DNA of 64,000 bases from Cucumis sativus (Eukaryota > Streptophyta > Magnoliopsida > Cucurbitales > Cucurbitaceae), in assembly GCF_000004075.3 (NCBI RefSeq), contig NC_026656.2:20532607-20596606 (forward strand), read 5' to 3'. A program made the translations under genes and the position numbers. The notes beneath the pieces were generated by a model, which saw only the letters and a list, made by a program, of their open reading frames with translations, searched no databases and was not told where the DNA came from. Shown one piece after another: positions 12,978-24,445 of the stretch. How positions within the stretch are numbered: the stretch's first letter is position 1; each line of letters starts with the position of its first letter.

Positions 12978-13746
12978 TGATTCTAATGCTACCAAGAAAT
13001 AAATTGGAGAGAAGAAGTGCATAAGGTATCATGCATCGGTATAGATGAAGCCTAAAATATATACATCAACCACCTAACCATGAATGGTAAGAAAGAATAA
13101 TAGTTCCTCCACATAATTCATGTTAATAAGCGTTAACTGAAGTCATGCATATACGAAAGATGCTCAGATGAATCAGACATTTATCGAATTTGAAATTCAC
13201 CTCAACATCCGAACAGTTGAGTGTATTTCCCTGTTATTACCTGCATATCCTTTGTTAATTTGGATAGCAAGATAAACCACAAAACAAGAATAATTAGGTT
13301 AGCTTCAGATAATCAGAAGAGCAAATACTCAATGTTCAAGCACATTAAATAAAAATATAAGAAAAACTCTTAGCAATGAGAAGATGAGAGCTCCTCTAGT
13401 CCAACTTCAACCCCCTTTCACTCCTGGAAAAAGAAAAGGCTGCAATATAAGTTATCCCAAGATATTACTTTCATGATTTGCCAGTAGCACCATCATCCAA
13501 GATAAAATCATAGGGAAAAAAAACCAGTGAACTAGTCAATTAACAAATGATGCTTTGCACTTGCTTCTTTTATATTTTACATTTGTATATAATACAAGGA
13601 CATGACCACATTGCCCGATGGAAGTCTCCTTCCATGAAATGATATGGTAAAAATGTATTAGTCATATCAGAAGACGCCGTTTCCAACAGAATTTCTTTTG
13701 AACAAAGATCTCTACACTCCATATCATTGAAGGGATACAAGAAGGT
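12978..13746. other. Spacer and 3' UTR of the DnaJ-type zinc-finger gene
   Basis: The first five bases are the right target duplication of the LTR element. The rest has no supported gene. The portion nearest 13747 is the likely 3' UTR of the minus-strand gene. Confidence 0.5.
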
Positions 13747-15458
13747 TCAAAAGGATAGGTCTGCACCGTCATTGAAGTTTGGGAAAGTAACACACTTGAA
13801 CACCTTGCAATTTGAACATAAAACATATCCAACCTGCAACAATTGCAGTGCCTTATTAGGCTTTTTAAGTCGGTGAGCATATGCAAAGAAAATTAACAAA
13901 GAAGCATCAAAACAGCTATTGCTTCCCAACATGTTGAACTTCTCCACACTAAAAGTGATAGAGCCCAAACACTGGTTCCCGGGAATAGATGAACAAAATG
14001 CTGAAACATAATATCACTATGATAGGACCTGAATATATTGAATTATAAATGATAACAAAAACAAGATAAACCAAGTGTCTGTGGTAATTGACCCTCCCAA
14101 TCTCAAGATCACTTTCTCGTCAAATATTACTTAACCCCTTATTTCCCGAATTAATTACCACTTCCCTAACAAATTAGGTAACTATTTACTAACATACCCT
14201 TAATATCTCTCTGATATCTTATCATACTCCCGATGGTTGTTTACACCTTTTTATTAGATAGACTTTGTTATTGACTAATACTCTCCTAGGTCAGCAATAT
14301 ATACGTCATAGCAGAAGATCATCGGCTGTAGTTTCTCCATTGTCGTCCCTAGCAGAACTCAAACTAGTGAAGACTTTTAAGGACAAGCTTACCACACTTC
14401 TTCTGCCCTTAACATTTAGTTAACTCCATTGCTACACATATTTTAGGAGGAGAAGAGGTTGCTATAAAGGTTTTAAGAAACTGATTATCAGCAAAATCCA
14501 CTAGAATTATATTTCCTAAAGAAACTGAAATAGAATACTAGTGGCTCAAAGTATCAGGAATAACACCAAGCTTGAAAGCTGTAATAGCCGGATCCTGGAG
14601 GGGAGCACAATAGAACATGAGAGACAAAGGTAGTTGCAAGAAGACAAAAATAGAATCCGACAGGGAAAAACAAATGGTGATCAGGAAAGAAGAAAAGGAT
14701 TCAAGATCATCAGTCATTAACGTAATGCTTCGCTTTTGAGTTCTAGGAAGCAGAAGCACCAATTGTGAAATTAACGGCCAATTCATTCAAATGCTTAGAT
14801 TTTGAGAGATTAGAGGGAAAAAAACGATTCAAGAACTTCAATAAATGTATTAACGTAATGCTTGGCTTTGAGTTCAAAAATTCTTTACAAGAATCTATGT
14901 ATCTCGTCCCTCATAGGAAGCAAATTAGCAGCACAAATTATGGAAATAAAGGCCAATAAGGACTAACAACCTCAGCTATCCTCATTTAAATAAGAGTCTC
15001 AGAAAAGATAACCAACAAATCAGCAGCATTACATTATTCCAGCAGAAATTCATCGCTAATGCAACGGCATAGCGTTAAACATCCATTTCAAAGTACAAAT
15101 AAAGGCAGAAACTAGCAGTTCACTTACAGCTCGGCAAGTCGGACAGCGTCGGTAGATACGATTTTTCTCAACCTTCACATTAGTCTTCTGGCCTTCACAG
15201 AAATCACACACTATCCATCCTTTACCGTTACAAGGTTCGCAATCAATTGTTGAATCAGCCTTAAAGGAAATTCAAAAACAGTAAGAAATAGAAGCAACAG
15301 TGAGTTTTCATAGAGAGTATAGAAGTAAGTACTTGTACCTGGACCTGCTGGATTGGTGAGCAACGAGCAAAATTGAAGGAAGATCTAGGGGAAGAGGATC
15401 GAGATGGAGAAAATCTGACGAGGTTGATTTTCGTAAGAGTTGTTGCGATGGTGGCCAT
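13747..15458 (-). CDS. Small DnaJ-type (CXXCXGXG) zinc-finger protein, probably plastid
   Basis: Three exons, 15339-15458, 15128-15259 and 13747-13833, join in phase 0 to give a 112-residue protein. Residues 1-40 are Ser/Arg-rich with almost no acidic residues, like a chloroplast transit peptide. The rest is cysteine-rich with paired motifs CEPCNGKGWIVCDFCEG and CPTCRAVGYVLCSNC, as in the zinc-binding domain of DnaJ. There is no J domain, so it belongs with the DnaJ-Cys-rich-only proteins, such as BSD2-like chaperones that assist assembly of photosynthetic complexes. Which member it is cannot be told. I chose the ATG at 15458. The frame stays open upstream only from a non-ATG codon. The two introns are 79 and 1,294 bp. 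Confidence 0.85.
13834..15127 (-). other. Intron 2 of the DnaJ-type zinc-finger gene
   Basis: A 1,294-bp intron. The short ORFs inside it have no recognisable similarity, and I see no transposon ends. Confidence 0.75.
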
Positions 15459-15786
15459 TGGAGCGGGAACGGAGCTAAACAATGAACAAGAGAACGGAAT
15501 GGTTTTCCTTCATCGTCACGGTCATTATTATTTCTGAGGATGGAACGAAAGCACGTCATCTCGGCGCCAACGGAAGCCAAAAATTAAAATTTTAGTAAGA
15601 AAATAATTTAATAAAGTAATAATAATAATTAAAGCAAATTCTTTTTTTGAAGAAAAATCAAATTGTTGTTTTAATTTAAAAATAATATTTACATAAGTTC
15701 AACATTATTACTACGCAAACACTTCCAATAAATTTTAATACTTCAGTAAAATAATAAGCATTTTTTTAAAAAATAATATAAAATTT

Positions 15787-15950
15787 GAAACATATTTAAA
15801 AAAATGGGTAAGTTGAGGTGAAGACGTGTATAGACCTCAAGTCTTCTATGTTTTTCTTATTTTTATATATATACTACACTCGATCTCATATTTTTTATTT
15901 TTTTATTATTTATATACCTGGATCACACACATTTCATTTTTTCTCATTAA

Positions 15951-15982
<32 letters not shown>

Positions 15983-17072
15983 CCACATATAATAATATAT
16001 ATTAAACATTCAAATTCTAAAAATATTTTTTTATTAAATTAATTTTTTTTCTTTATTTATTTTTAAATATCTCAATCTTCACTTTTATTTTATCAAATTC
16101 ATTTTTTCTAATTTAATTTAATTATTACTTAATCGAAATTATACATTTTCTTTCAATTTTCAATATTTTTTTTAAAAAAATCAAATATTAACAATTAAAA
16201 AATATATTAAACAAATGAAAATAGTAATAATAATAATTAGAATAAGTTGAAGTTACTCAAAATAATAATAATAATAAATCAATACACACTACTAATTGAA
16301 TAAAAAAATTAATATATATATATATCAAATATCTCAATTTTCAAATTTTCTTATTAATTCATCTTTTCTAATTTAATTTAATTATCTCTTAACCAAAATT
16401 ATATATCTTTTTCTGATTTTCTGTTTAAAAAAACACATATTAACAAAATATGTTATTAAAAATTATATTAAACAAAACAAAATAATAATCAAAAGAAGTT
16501 GAAACTTACTCTAAAAATATAATAATAACAAATTTGCAATTGAAAATTATTCGTTAAGTTTTTAATTTGTAATCGAACCAATTTTTGTTTTTTTTCTTTT
16601 GTCATAAATATGAATTTTTTTATTCAATTACCATTGGTGGTTATTATTATTATATTTTTTTAGTAATTTCAACTCTCTCAATTATTATTATTACTACTTT
16701 TATTTGTTTAATATATTTTTAATAACATATTTTGTTAATATATGAGTTCTTTTAAAAAAAGTTGAAAATTGAAAAAAAAAGATATATATAATTCTCATTA
16801 AGAAATAATTAAATTAAGTTAGAAAAATAATTTAATAAGAAAAGTGGAAGATTGTGATATTTAAATATTAATTTAAGAAAAAAATAAAAAAAAATATATT
16901 AATTTAATAAAACATATTTTTAGAATTTGAAAGTTTAATATATATATTGTTATATATTGGTATATATATATAAATAATGAGAAAAAATGAAATATGTGAG
17001 ATCCACGTATATAAGTAAAATATGGAACTCAGCGTAGTATATATACAATAAACTATTTTTGAAATATGTTTC
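15787..17072. mobile_element. AT-rich foldback element with long imperfect inverted arms
   Basis: The left arm (from about 15787 to 16270) and the right arm (about 16590 to 17072) are imperfect reverse complements. Shared landmarks include GAAACATATTT at the outer ends, TATATATACTAC, ATTTCATTTTTTCTCATT, AACATTCAAATTCTAAAAATA (TTT in place of ATT in the right arm) and TAATTTAATTTAATTATT. A third, partial copy of the inner arm sequence lies at about 16318-16530 in the left-arm orientation. No transposase is present. This fits a non-autonomous foldback or long-TIR MITE. The exact ends and any target duplication could not be fixed by eye. Confidence 0.7.
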
Positions 17073-18349
17073 ACCTATTTTTAATAACGATGTGTTAATC
17101 ATTTTTAATATTTCATATATAGTGATAAGTGTACACACATACTTCTTTTAGAATTATAATGACATTAGGAGAGGCATCAGCAATATCCTTTTGCCATTAT
17201 TTCATTGATTGATGTTTTGTTTACTAATACATATTAACATTTTGTCCTTTGGCCATTTTACTAAATTTATATATATTTTTAAACATTAGTTGAAAATTTT
17301 ATTATTTTTTTCAACTTTATTTCCTATAACAAAGACATTTTAAAAACTATGTGCTAATATAACCATGCTCAATTCTTGATAATTCAGTAATTATCTTTGT
17401 TCATTACTTGACAATGTTAATTATATTTAATTATTTTGTTTTGTTTATTCTAATAGAATGATGAAGCTTTTTATAATTTACAAACCATACTAAATTTCTT
17501 CCCAGTAAGAGTGAAATTGTCAATTTTGAAACCAAACCAACCAATTTTACGGTCCAATCAAAGTTGAATTTAAAACCAATTAAGAACCAAACCAATCTAA
17601 CCCAATCAATTTTCATTTCTTGTTTGTTTTGTTTGTTTAGATTTTGGGTCTATTCCTAATCTTAACATTTGAAATTCAACCTGAATAGCATTGCTTTTCA
17701 AATAGTGCACAATAATTGGTCCTCTAAAAAATGAGTTCCTAATGAACGATGTAGTTTTAGGTGCATCTGTAGCAATTGTTTCAATTAGACTTCGTATTTT
17801 TCTAACAAAAGTTCAAACCCGAGAGGTTCACTTTGGTACTAGAAAACAATAGCCAATTCATTGGATCAGTTTGGCTTGGTTCGATATTTTGTATCAAACT
17901 TCTAGCTTCTTAAGAAATGAAAAATATGCTACAAATAAATCTGGAGAGAAGAGGCTTCAAATTGGGGCTGGTTCATCAGATAAATGTTCGACTTGTTGAT
18001 TGGATTGTTTGTTCTGTTTATAAATAGGATGATTTACAAAATTTGGCAAGATCATAAGATGCCACTACTACCTTAAAATTTTCATTCGATTACAATTAAT
18101 CAACCACTAAATTTTTAGTTTTGTAAATTAATATCCAATCCCTAAGTTCAAAATGTTTGAGTATTTAGTGAAAAATGACTGTACGATGGATGTTAAATTT
18201 GATAGACGTTCTACCGCTGCTATGTGCTTTATTTGATAGACATCTCCAAATTATGAACAATTTCCGTATATTCTTATTTACCGATCATTAATCAGCCAAA
18301 CGATCTCAAATTATGAACAACACAAAGACAGAAAGCAAGGAAAAAAACG

Positions 18350-18905
18350 ACTCAAAATCGGTAAAATTAACAAATGTACTTAGGCTTACTAGACCAGCTT
18401 CAGAGGAAACCTCAGCAAGTCTGAAGAGCATAAGCAATTCGATCTACGAGCAGTTTAACGCCTCCAATGCCATGGAAATTGCATAGGGGCTGCCTGAATT
18501 ACTACTCGGAACAAAATCGAATTTAAAATCCCGACTCAAAATATTAAAAAAACAACAATAATAGGAAGGATAAAGCAAAAGAGATTTGAGTTGAAGAATG
18601 ATGAATCATGTATCAACCTCAACAAAGATATTCACAAGGAGAAAAGGAACCGCAGCGAATATGGGTGAAGAGGTTGAAGAGATGGTTTAGGGAACTGCAT
18701 TCATCTCTAAGGCATATAAAATTGACCAAAGAGCCAAACTTCAGTCCCATAAAATTAGCGATTCTCTCAAAATCTCCTTCGAAGTGATCGAGAATGAAGA
18801 GGAAGATAGATTAACCCTAAATTAATGGAGCATCGTTGCTGCTGAAAAGAAACCCTAAATTTGAAGAACCTGTTGTGATACACGCTTGCATTATATAGGG
18901 CATTG
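18350..18905 (-). other. Possible short transcription unit, product unknown
   Basis: On the minus strand a TATA-like CCCTATATAA (18891-18900) is followed by two telo-box motifs (AAACCCTAA in plus orientation at 18850-18858, AACCCTAA at 18813-18820), a combination seen in plant growth and translation gene promoters. Downstream, the first ATG with more than a few codons gives only a 43-codon frame opening MGLKFGSL. A GAG|GT donor and a TTCAG|G acceptor can be placed further on, but no continuous known protein results. It could be a small-protein gene I do not recognise, a non-coding RNA or a dead gene. Confidence 0.3.
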
Positions 18906-19635
18906 ACAGCTAATGAGATTACGATTTTAGCCCTAATCTCCCCGTTTTTTCTTTTTTAAATTTAAATTAATTTAAATTTGAAAAAATAGAAGGAAAAAAT
19001 CGAAAATTCAAATGTTGAAAGTACGCGACCAGCTCATTCATAAACAGCCACGTCAGTTTCGTCTAGTCATCGAACTATTGCCACATCATTTTTGGGTAAA
19101 GATTTATAAAAGTTACATTTTGCAAAACTTTATTTTAAGTTAAAAGATTATAATTTAATTTATAAACAACTATTTAGTTTTTTTTATGGAACCATACCGA
19201 CTAAATTCTAACTCCAAAATTATAAAGATTAATAATCTTTGTTTGCGAGTTTTGTAGCTTTAACTTAACCTTTGTTTGATTGAATTTTTGAGATTATAAA
19301 AATTTTAATATTGGGTTGAATTTTTCTACTTCAATGTGTGACTCAATCGAAAGACTTGAATCATGGTAGAAATTCCAACTCTTGTTTACATGTGATCGAA
19401 TTGAAAGTTTAGGCTCAAATTGAAAATGATATTTATCCATTTATTATCAAGCTTCTGTTTTTCTTTCCATTTGTTTATTGTGAAAGAAAAAGGCACAATA
19501 ACAGTAAACTTGTGTTTTACAGTTGAAACAACACTGATCCTTGATATTTTTTCTTTTCTTTTTCTAACACAAAGTAAAATGACCAACAATGATATGAATT
19601 CTTCAACATTGAGAACAACTATTTGATATCAATTA

Positions 19636-22600
19636 TCAAGTAATGAGAGGGCTATCATTTCCTTCTTTATGATAGAACGATTCATAAGTTGCCACTCTTG
19701 ATTTTGGTTCAGGCAATTGCAACTCTTCCACAAATCTACTAGTCATCTGAACAAACTCGTCCATACGCGATTGTTTCCATTCCTTGTTTGGATGTGATAG
19801 AATGTAATGAAAAAAAAGAAAGGCATATAAGCATTTTGAACCAATACCATTGATATTATATAAACTCTTAATCAAATCTGGAGAGTTAGCAGAAGTATCG
19901 TCACTTGAGTCAACGCATCCAAAATAGAGAAATAAGTAATTTAATTTAAAATAAGTTAAATCACAAACTTATTAAAAAGCTTAGGTTCACGAATTTATGA
20001 TAAATTTAATTACATCAATAGTGTAACAAAAAACTTTCGTAATAAAAAAAAATGACCCTATTATATAACCTAGCATATTGAATTTAAAATATAAGCAAGA
20101 CCTAAGAAGCACGGACACGGATATGAGACATAGACAAGACACAAGATTGACACGGTGACATACCATTTTTTTTTTTTTAATCCATAACACGATACGACAT
20201 AGACACGTTTATTCTAAAAGTTATTTTTAAAAAATATATATCATCTTTATAGTAAAAAATAATCATAGCAAATGCGTTGATGCATTTATATGCTTAAAAG
20301 ACTTGGCTTAATATATTATACACTCAAGAGTTATTATTATTGTCATATATGTGTCTTTTTAGTCTACTCAACGAGTGTTCTATGTATGTTTAATACATTT
20401 ACTACACTAACAAGTGTTCGACAGGTGTCTACCAAGTGTCAGAGTGTCACGGATACACTGGCCAAGGTAAAGTGTCCGTGCTTCTCATGGCAAGACATAC
20501 ATAACAATAGTTCTTAACTTAACTCAGAGGGTAAGTCTAAATCATGTATATTTCTAAATTTTAGATCTAAGGTCCTCTTTAAAAAAAACAAAATGAAAAA
20601 TGGTTGAGAATCATGAAACTATTGTCTTAGTTAATTTATCTATTTCGAACAGATAGACAATACTCATAAGCTACTTGATATGTCATACAACTTGTTTAAC
20701 CTCAAATTTTGATTCACCTATCAACAAAAATTACTTTACTAACATATCCAAGTGGCGGTCCAAATGTCAAAATATATGTACCTAAATTAGTGCAATGACA
20801 CAGGCTTTTTGTTAACAAATTTCAACCATGTTTTTTTTAAGGATCTAATTGAAAATTATCGAAATACTAAAGGGTAAACTTGAGAATTTCAAAATATTAA
20901 AACCAAACTGAGTATTGCTTGAAATATTAGGGATGAGTAGATATATTTAGTCTAAAATTTATCACAAATATTGATAAGGAATAGAGAATAAACAAGATGT
21001 ATTACCTCGAAATTCCACTCTCCATACAAAAAGTCAGGATAGCTATTGTTGTTCCAAACATAAGTTAGAGCTGTTATTTTCTCGGAACCATCCTGAGAAG
21101 AAAAAGAAACAGGAGTTGGCCAAATTGAGATTAGTAAAACTACTGTGAAAACAATAACAAAACATTAAACAAGACCACCTGCCCAAATGACAGTTGTATA
21201 TCAAATCCATCTACCTATATTCAGTTTTTGTTTTGTTTTTTTTAAATTATGCCGGTAGTAAACGACTTTAATTACAGATTTAAATTCTTAACCAAATTCT
21301 AAAACAAAAAATAAGTTTTTAAAATTTATCTTTTTGTTAGTTCTTGAAACTTGACTTGAATTTTTAAAACATTGTGAAATAAACGACAAAACAAACAAAC
21401 ACATGGATAGAAATAGTGTTTATAAGCTTAGTTTTTGAAAGGATGCATTGGGCATTCAAGTGGACCTATTGGTACACAAACCAAAAGTCTAATATCAAAT
21501 CACAAGCAAGGAGTTCAAAGCACCAAGCAATTCATGTAGAATTGTCCTATTTACATCACTATCCATAGCTAAAGTTGAGGTTATTCGTCCATTATAAAAT
21601 GGTTAAAGACGAGGAAAGCATTTAAGAATTAAGAAGAACAAAATGGTTTCCAATAAGAACCAAATGGTTTCCAATAACTTACCAACAAGGAAGCCTCAAC
21701 AACGCTTTTTTCATATTCAACATCTTCAAACATATCCAAAATATACAGTTCTGGATTCGTGATGCCAAAGAGAACCTGCCAACGAGCATAACTATTCCTT
21801 GTGAGAAGGAGATAAAAATTTATCATATCCCCTGTCAATGTTTATCATACAAATCCAAGTCAGAAAGCATAAAAGTCTTTGGCATCCAACAATCATATGA
21901 ATGTTTACAATGGAAAATGAAACCGCTTGCAACATGATTTGTTTTGAAAAATCTATCATTGACTTCAAATTTAGAATGGTTGCAGTTTGAATGAGTGATC
22001 ATGATCTAGTACTCCATCTCAAAACGAAGTATTGATCATTTTTCAACTAACTACAAAATTATTAAGCCAAAACAGAAGAAGAAGAAGAAAAATCATCAGA
22101 GAATTCAATAACAACATCTCAGGTATAACTCCAATGGTGGGAAAATCATAACTAAATAGAAGGAAGCAAACAAACCCAAATCCAGAGCTTCAAAAAGAAG
22201 AATGTAGGTTTTGTTTACCTTTCCGGTAACTCTCTCATTCTCAACAGGCAAAATAGCTGGATACACACGTCCTCTAACGCTAAATCTCTGACTGCAGATT
22301 CGAAACAACCAATTTTTTCACACATATGAATACCTAAATGATCAGTAGATGAATAATTATAAACAAATATACAGACTAATTCTCCAGAAAAGTTAAGATG
22401 TCGATTCATTGGCATAAGAAATTATGAAACACAAATTGGAAAAGAAATTCACTGGGTTCATTTTCTCTTCAATTTAGACGGATAAATTGGGCGAAATAGA
22501 TAGAAAAAGAGTTTGTAAAAAAAACAGACTGACTAGCCATGGAGAACAGCAGAAGAGGATTGAGGAATGCGCTTCAGAAGAACACGAACGATGTCATCGG

Positions 22601-22700
22601 CTAAGAGGGAGCCATAGACGAAAACGTTGTGAAGACTGTCTGATCGATCGGAATGAGAAGGAGCAGGAACCACCACCGTCGACGGCGCTATCGAACTCAT
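19636..22700 (-). CDS. AIG2-like protein (gamma-glutamylcyclotransferase fold), tandem copy 1
   Basis: Five exons, 22534-22700, 22219-22291, 21683-21775, 21006-21092 and 19636-19782, with matching phases, give 188 residues. The N-terminal motif HNVFVYGSLLADD is the glycine/tyrosine substrate-cavity signature of AIG2/GGCT-like proteins. It is followed by RFSVRGRVYPAI and a conserved FEDVEYE acidic segment in which the family places catalytic or structural glutamates. Plant AIG2-like proteins are named for induction by avirulent bacteria. Their substrate is not established, and cyclotransferase activity is inferred from the fold. The start ATG at 22700 precedes a Ser/Pro-rich leader. The exon structure is shared with the copy at 24446-26715, and the proteins are roughly 70 percent identical by eye. 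Intron 4 has been enlarged, in part by a MITE. Confidence 0.92.
20102..20489. mobile_element. MITE-like element in intron 4 of AIG2-like copy 1
   Basis: A perfect 13-bp inverted pair, GAAGCACGGACAC at 20106-20118 and its complement at 20472-20484, sits just inside an identical flanking 7-mer, GCAAGAC, at 20095-20101 and 20490-20496. The span is about 388 bp with no coding capacity. Terminal inverted repeats plus a 7-8-bp target duplication fit a non-autonomous hAT-type element, though the superfamily is tentative. The matching intron of copy 2 is 413 bp and lacks it, against 1,223 bp here. Confidence 0.7.
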
Positions 22701-24445
22701 CGTTCACAGCGACGATAAGATTCCACCAAAGCTATTGGGGAATTTATTTGAACCGAATATTTGAAAATTTGTTTGATCGCTGAAGAAGAATACGTAGCAC
22801 ATAAAATACATTATTTTAATGAATTAAAAAAAGTACTTTCAACTTTCAACTTTTATTTTACGACCTAAACGTTCCAAAAATACCCTTCAAATTTCAAACG
22901 ATATACTTTTCAAACAAAACTTTATCATAGTTTTCATTGAAAATTAGTCTTCTTTTAGTCCAATTTGAAAATTAGGTTATTTTAAAAAAAATTAGAAGTT
23001 TAGGAATATTTCGTATAATTTAACCGTTTGATAATTATAAACAATTTGTCAAATACCCTGTGATTTATAATTTGTCACATACCCTAAAGTTTCTAAGCAT
23101 TTTATATCTCAATTTTTCTAATATAAGTTGTTTAGAATTTCAACATAAATCAATATTGAGAATTATGTTTATACGATCTAAAATGATGTAGTGATCTAAA
23201 TTTTCTTTCTAAAACGTTGTCACGCAATTATAACTTAATTTTCGTATAAAATTACACTGTTAATTTTGGAACACTGGCATTTTTTAGAGTTTAACTTCTT
23301 TTTTTCCAAAGTTAATTTTCTTAAATTAAAAGGCTAACTACTAATAAGGAATAATATATGCATTGGAAAGGTAGCATATGAGAGATTGGGTTATGTTTAT
23401 GAATATATTCCTTATTATTCAATGTATATTATTATTTGTAATGAGAAGTTGTTTTATTTACCCATGTAACAAAATTTTATTTTCCAACTTATTAATTGGT
23501 AAATGTCTATTTGGATGGATCTATCATGTTCTACCTAAAATTTTAATGTATTTATGAATAATTTTAACCGTTGTTGTTTAGTATAATTTTTAAAAATTTT
23601 GGTATTGTTACAAATTATAAAATGATAATAAACACCAACAAAAATATTTATGGATCATTTTAAAAAATAGCAAAATATTAAAACTATTTGTAAAGTATAA
23701 TAAAATTCATCAAACACTTTAACCAATTAAAAATTTTTGCTATATATTTTTTTTTGTGTTATTCATGAGAATTTCTCAACATTTAACTTTAAAAAAAGAA
23801 GCAACAATTCTATAGCCCACGTCATGCAATTCTTGATTCAAAATATTAGAAGCATGAATCTTCAAGTTTCACGTTACTTTGATTTTGAAGTAAAAAATAA
23901 AATAAAGAATGATGAGAGAAAGAGAATGAGTTCTTAAAATAAGAATTACTAAAGGTGGTATGGTAAGCTAATGATTTAAGATGAGAAATGATAAACAATG
24001 GCGAAAATACACAATCAATGTTGCGTGTAAACAATGTGGGTTTGGTGAGTGCTTTTTTTATCTTGTAATTGAGGAAAAAGAAAACATTGAACATTAAATA
24101 TTTTATTTAATAATAAATATAATTTAATTAATAATATTCATCCCAATCCATACATTAATATATATAACCATGAAATAATATCTACAATCCAAACGACTCG
24201 TTATAGACATTATTGAAAAACTTCTATCAATGTATCTCACACATACGGATAGAAGTTGATAGATTTACATTTTATATCCACACACAATTCTAAGTTGTTA
24301 TACATTACTTTTGTTTTTGTTTTTCTTTTATGGGAGAGGAATTACATAGCTATGTAATTATCTTTGTTTTTATGGACCATGAGATAGTAAGATGACCAAC
24401 AATGATTTAAATTCTTCAACATTGGATACCACTTATTATTTGATA
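22701..24445. other. Spacer between the tandem AIG2-like genes
   Basis: It contains the promoter of copy 1 and the 3' UTR of copy 2. The 5' flank of copy 1 (ATCGTTCACAGCGAC and beyond) resembles that of copy 2 at 26711-26785. The 3' flank of copy 2 from about 24390 resembles that of copy 1 from about 19575. The duplicated unit therefore includes some UTR and promoter. No other gene was seen. Confidence 0.6.

Larger units (their letters stand above)
15459..19635. other. Very AT-rich spacer with a foldback element and an unexplained transcription-unit-like block
   Basis: It contains the long inverted-repeat element at about 15787-17072 and the promoter-like block at 18350-18905, described separately. 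The rest (17.1-18.3 and 18.9-19.6 kb) holds no gene I can support. A GGTTTGG-rich stretch on the minus strand near 17500-17600 looks like low-complexity repeat. Confidence 0.5.

Noticed and set aside
15308-15580. 90-residue minus-strand ORF over the first exon of the DnaJ-type gene
   Set aside because: It is a different frame from the transit-peptide exon that splices cleanly to the cysteine-rich exons. Its composition is a shadow of that exon.
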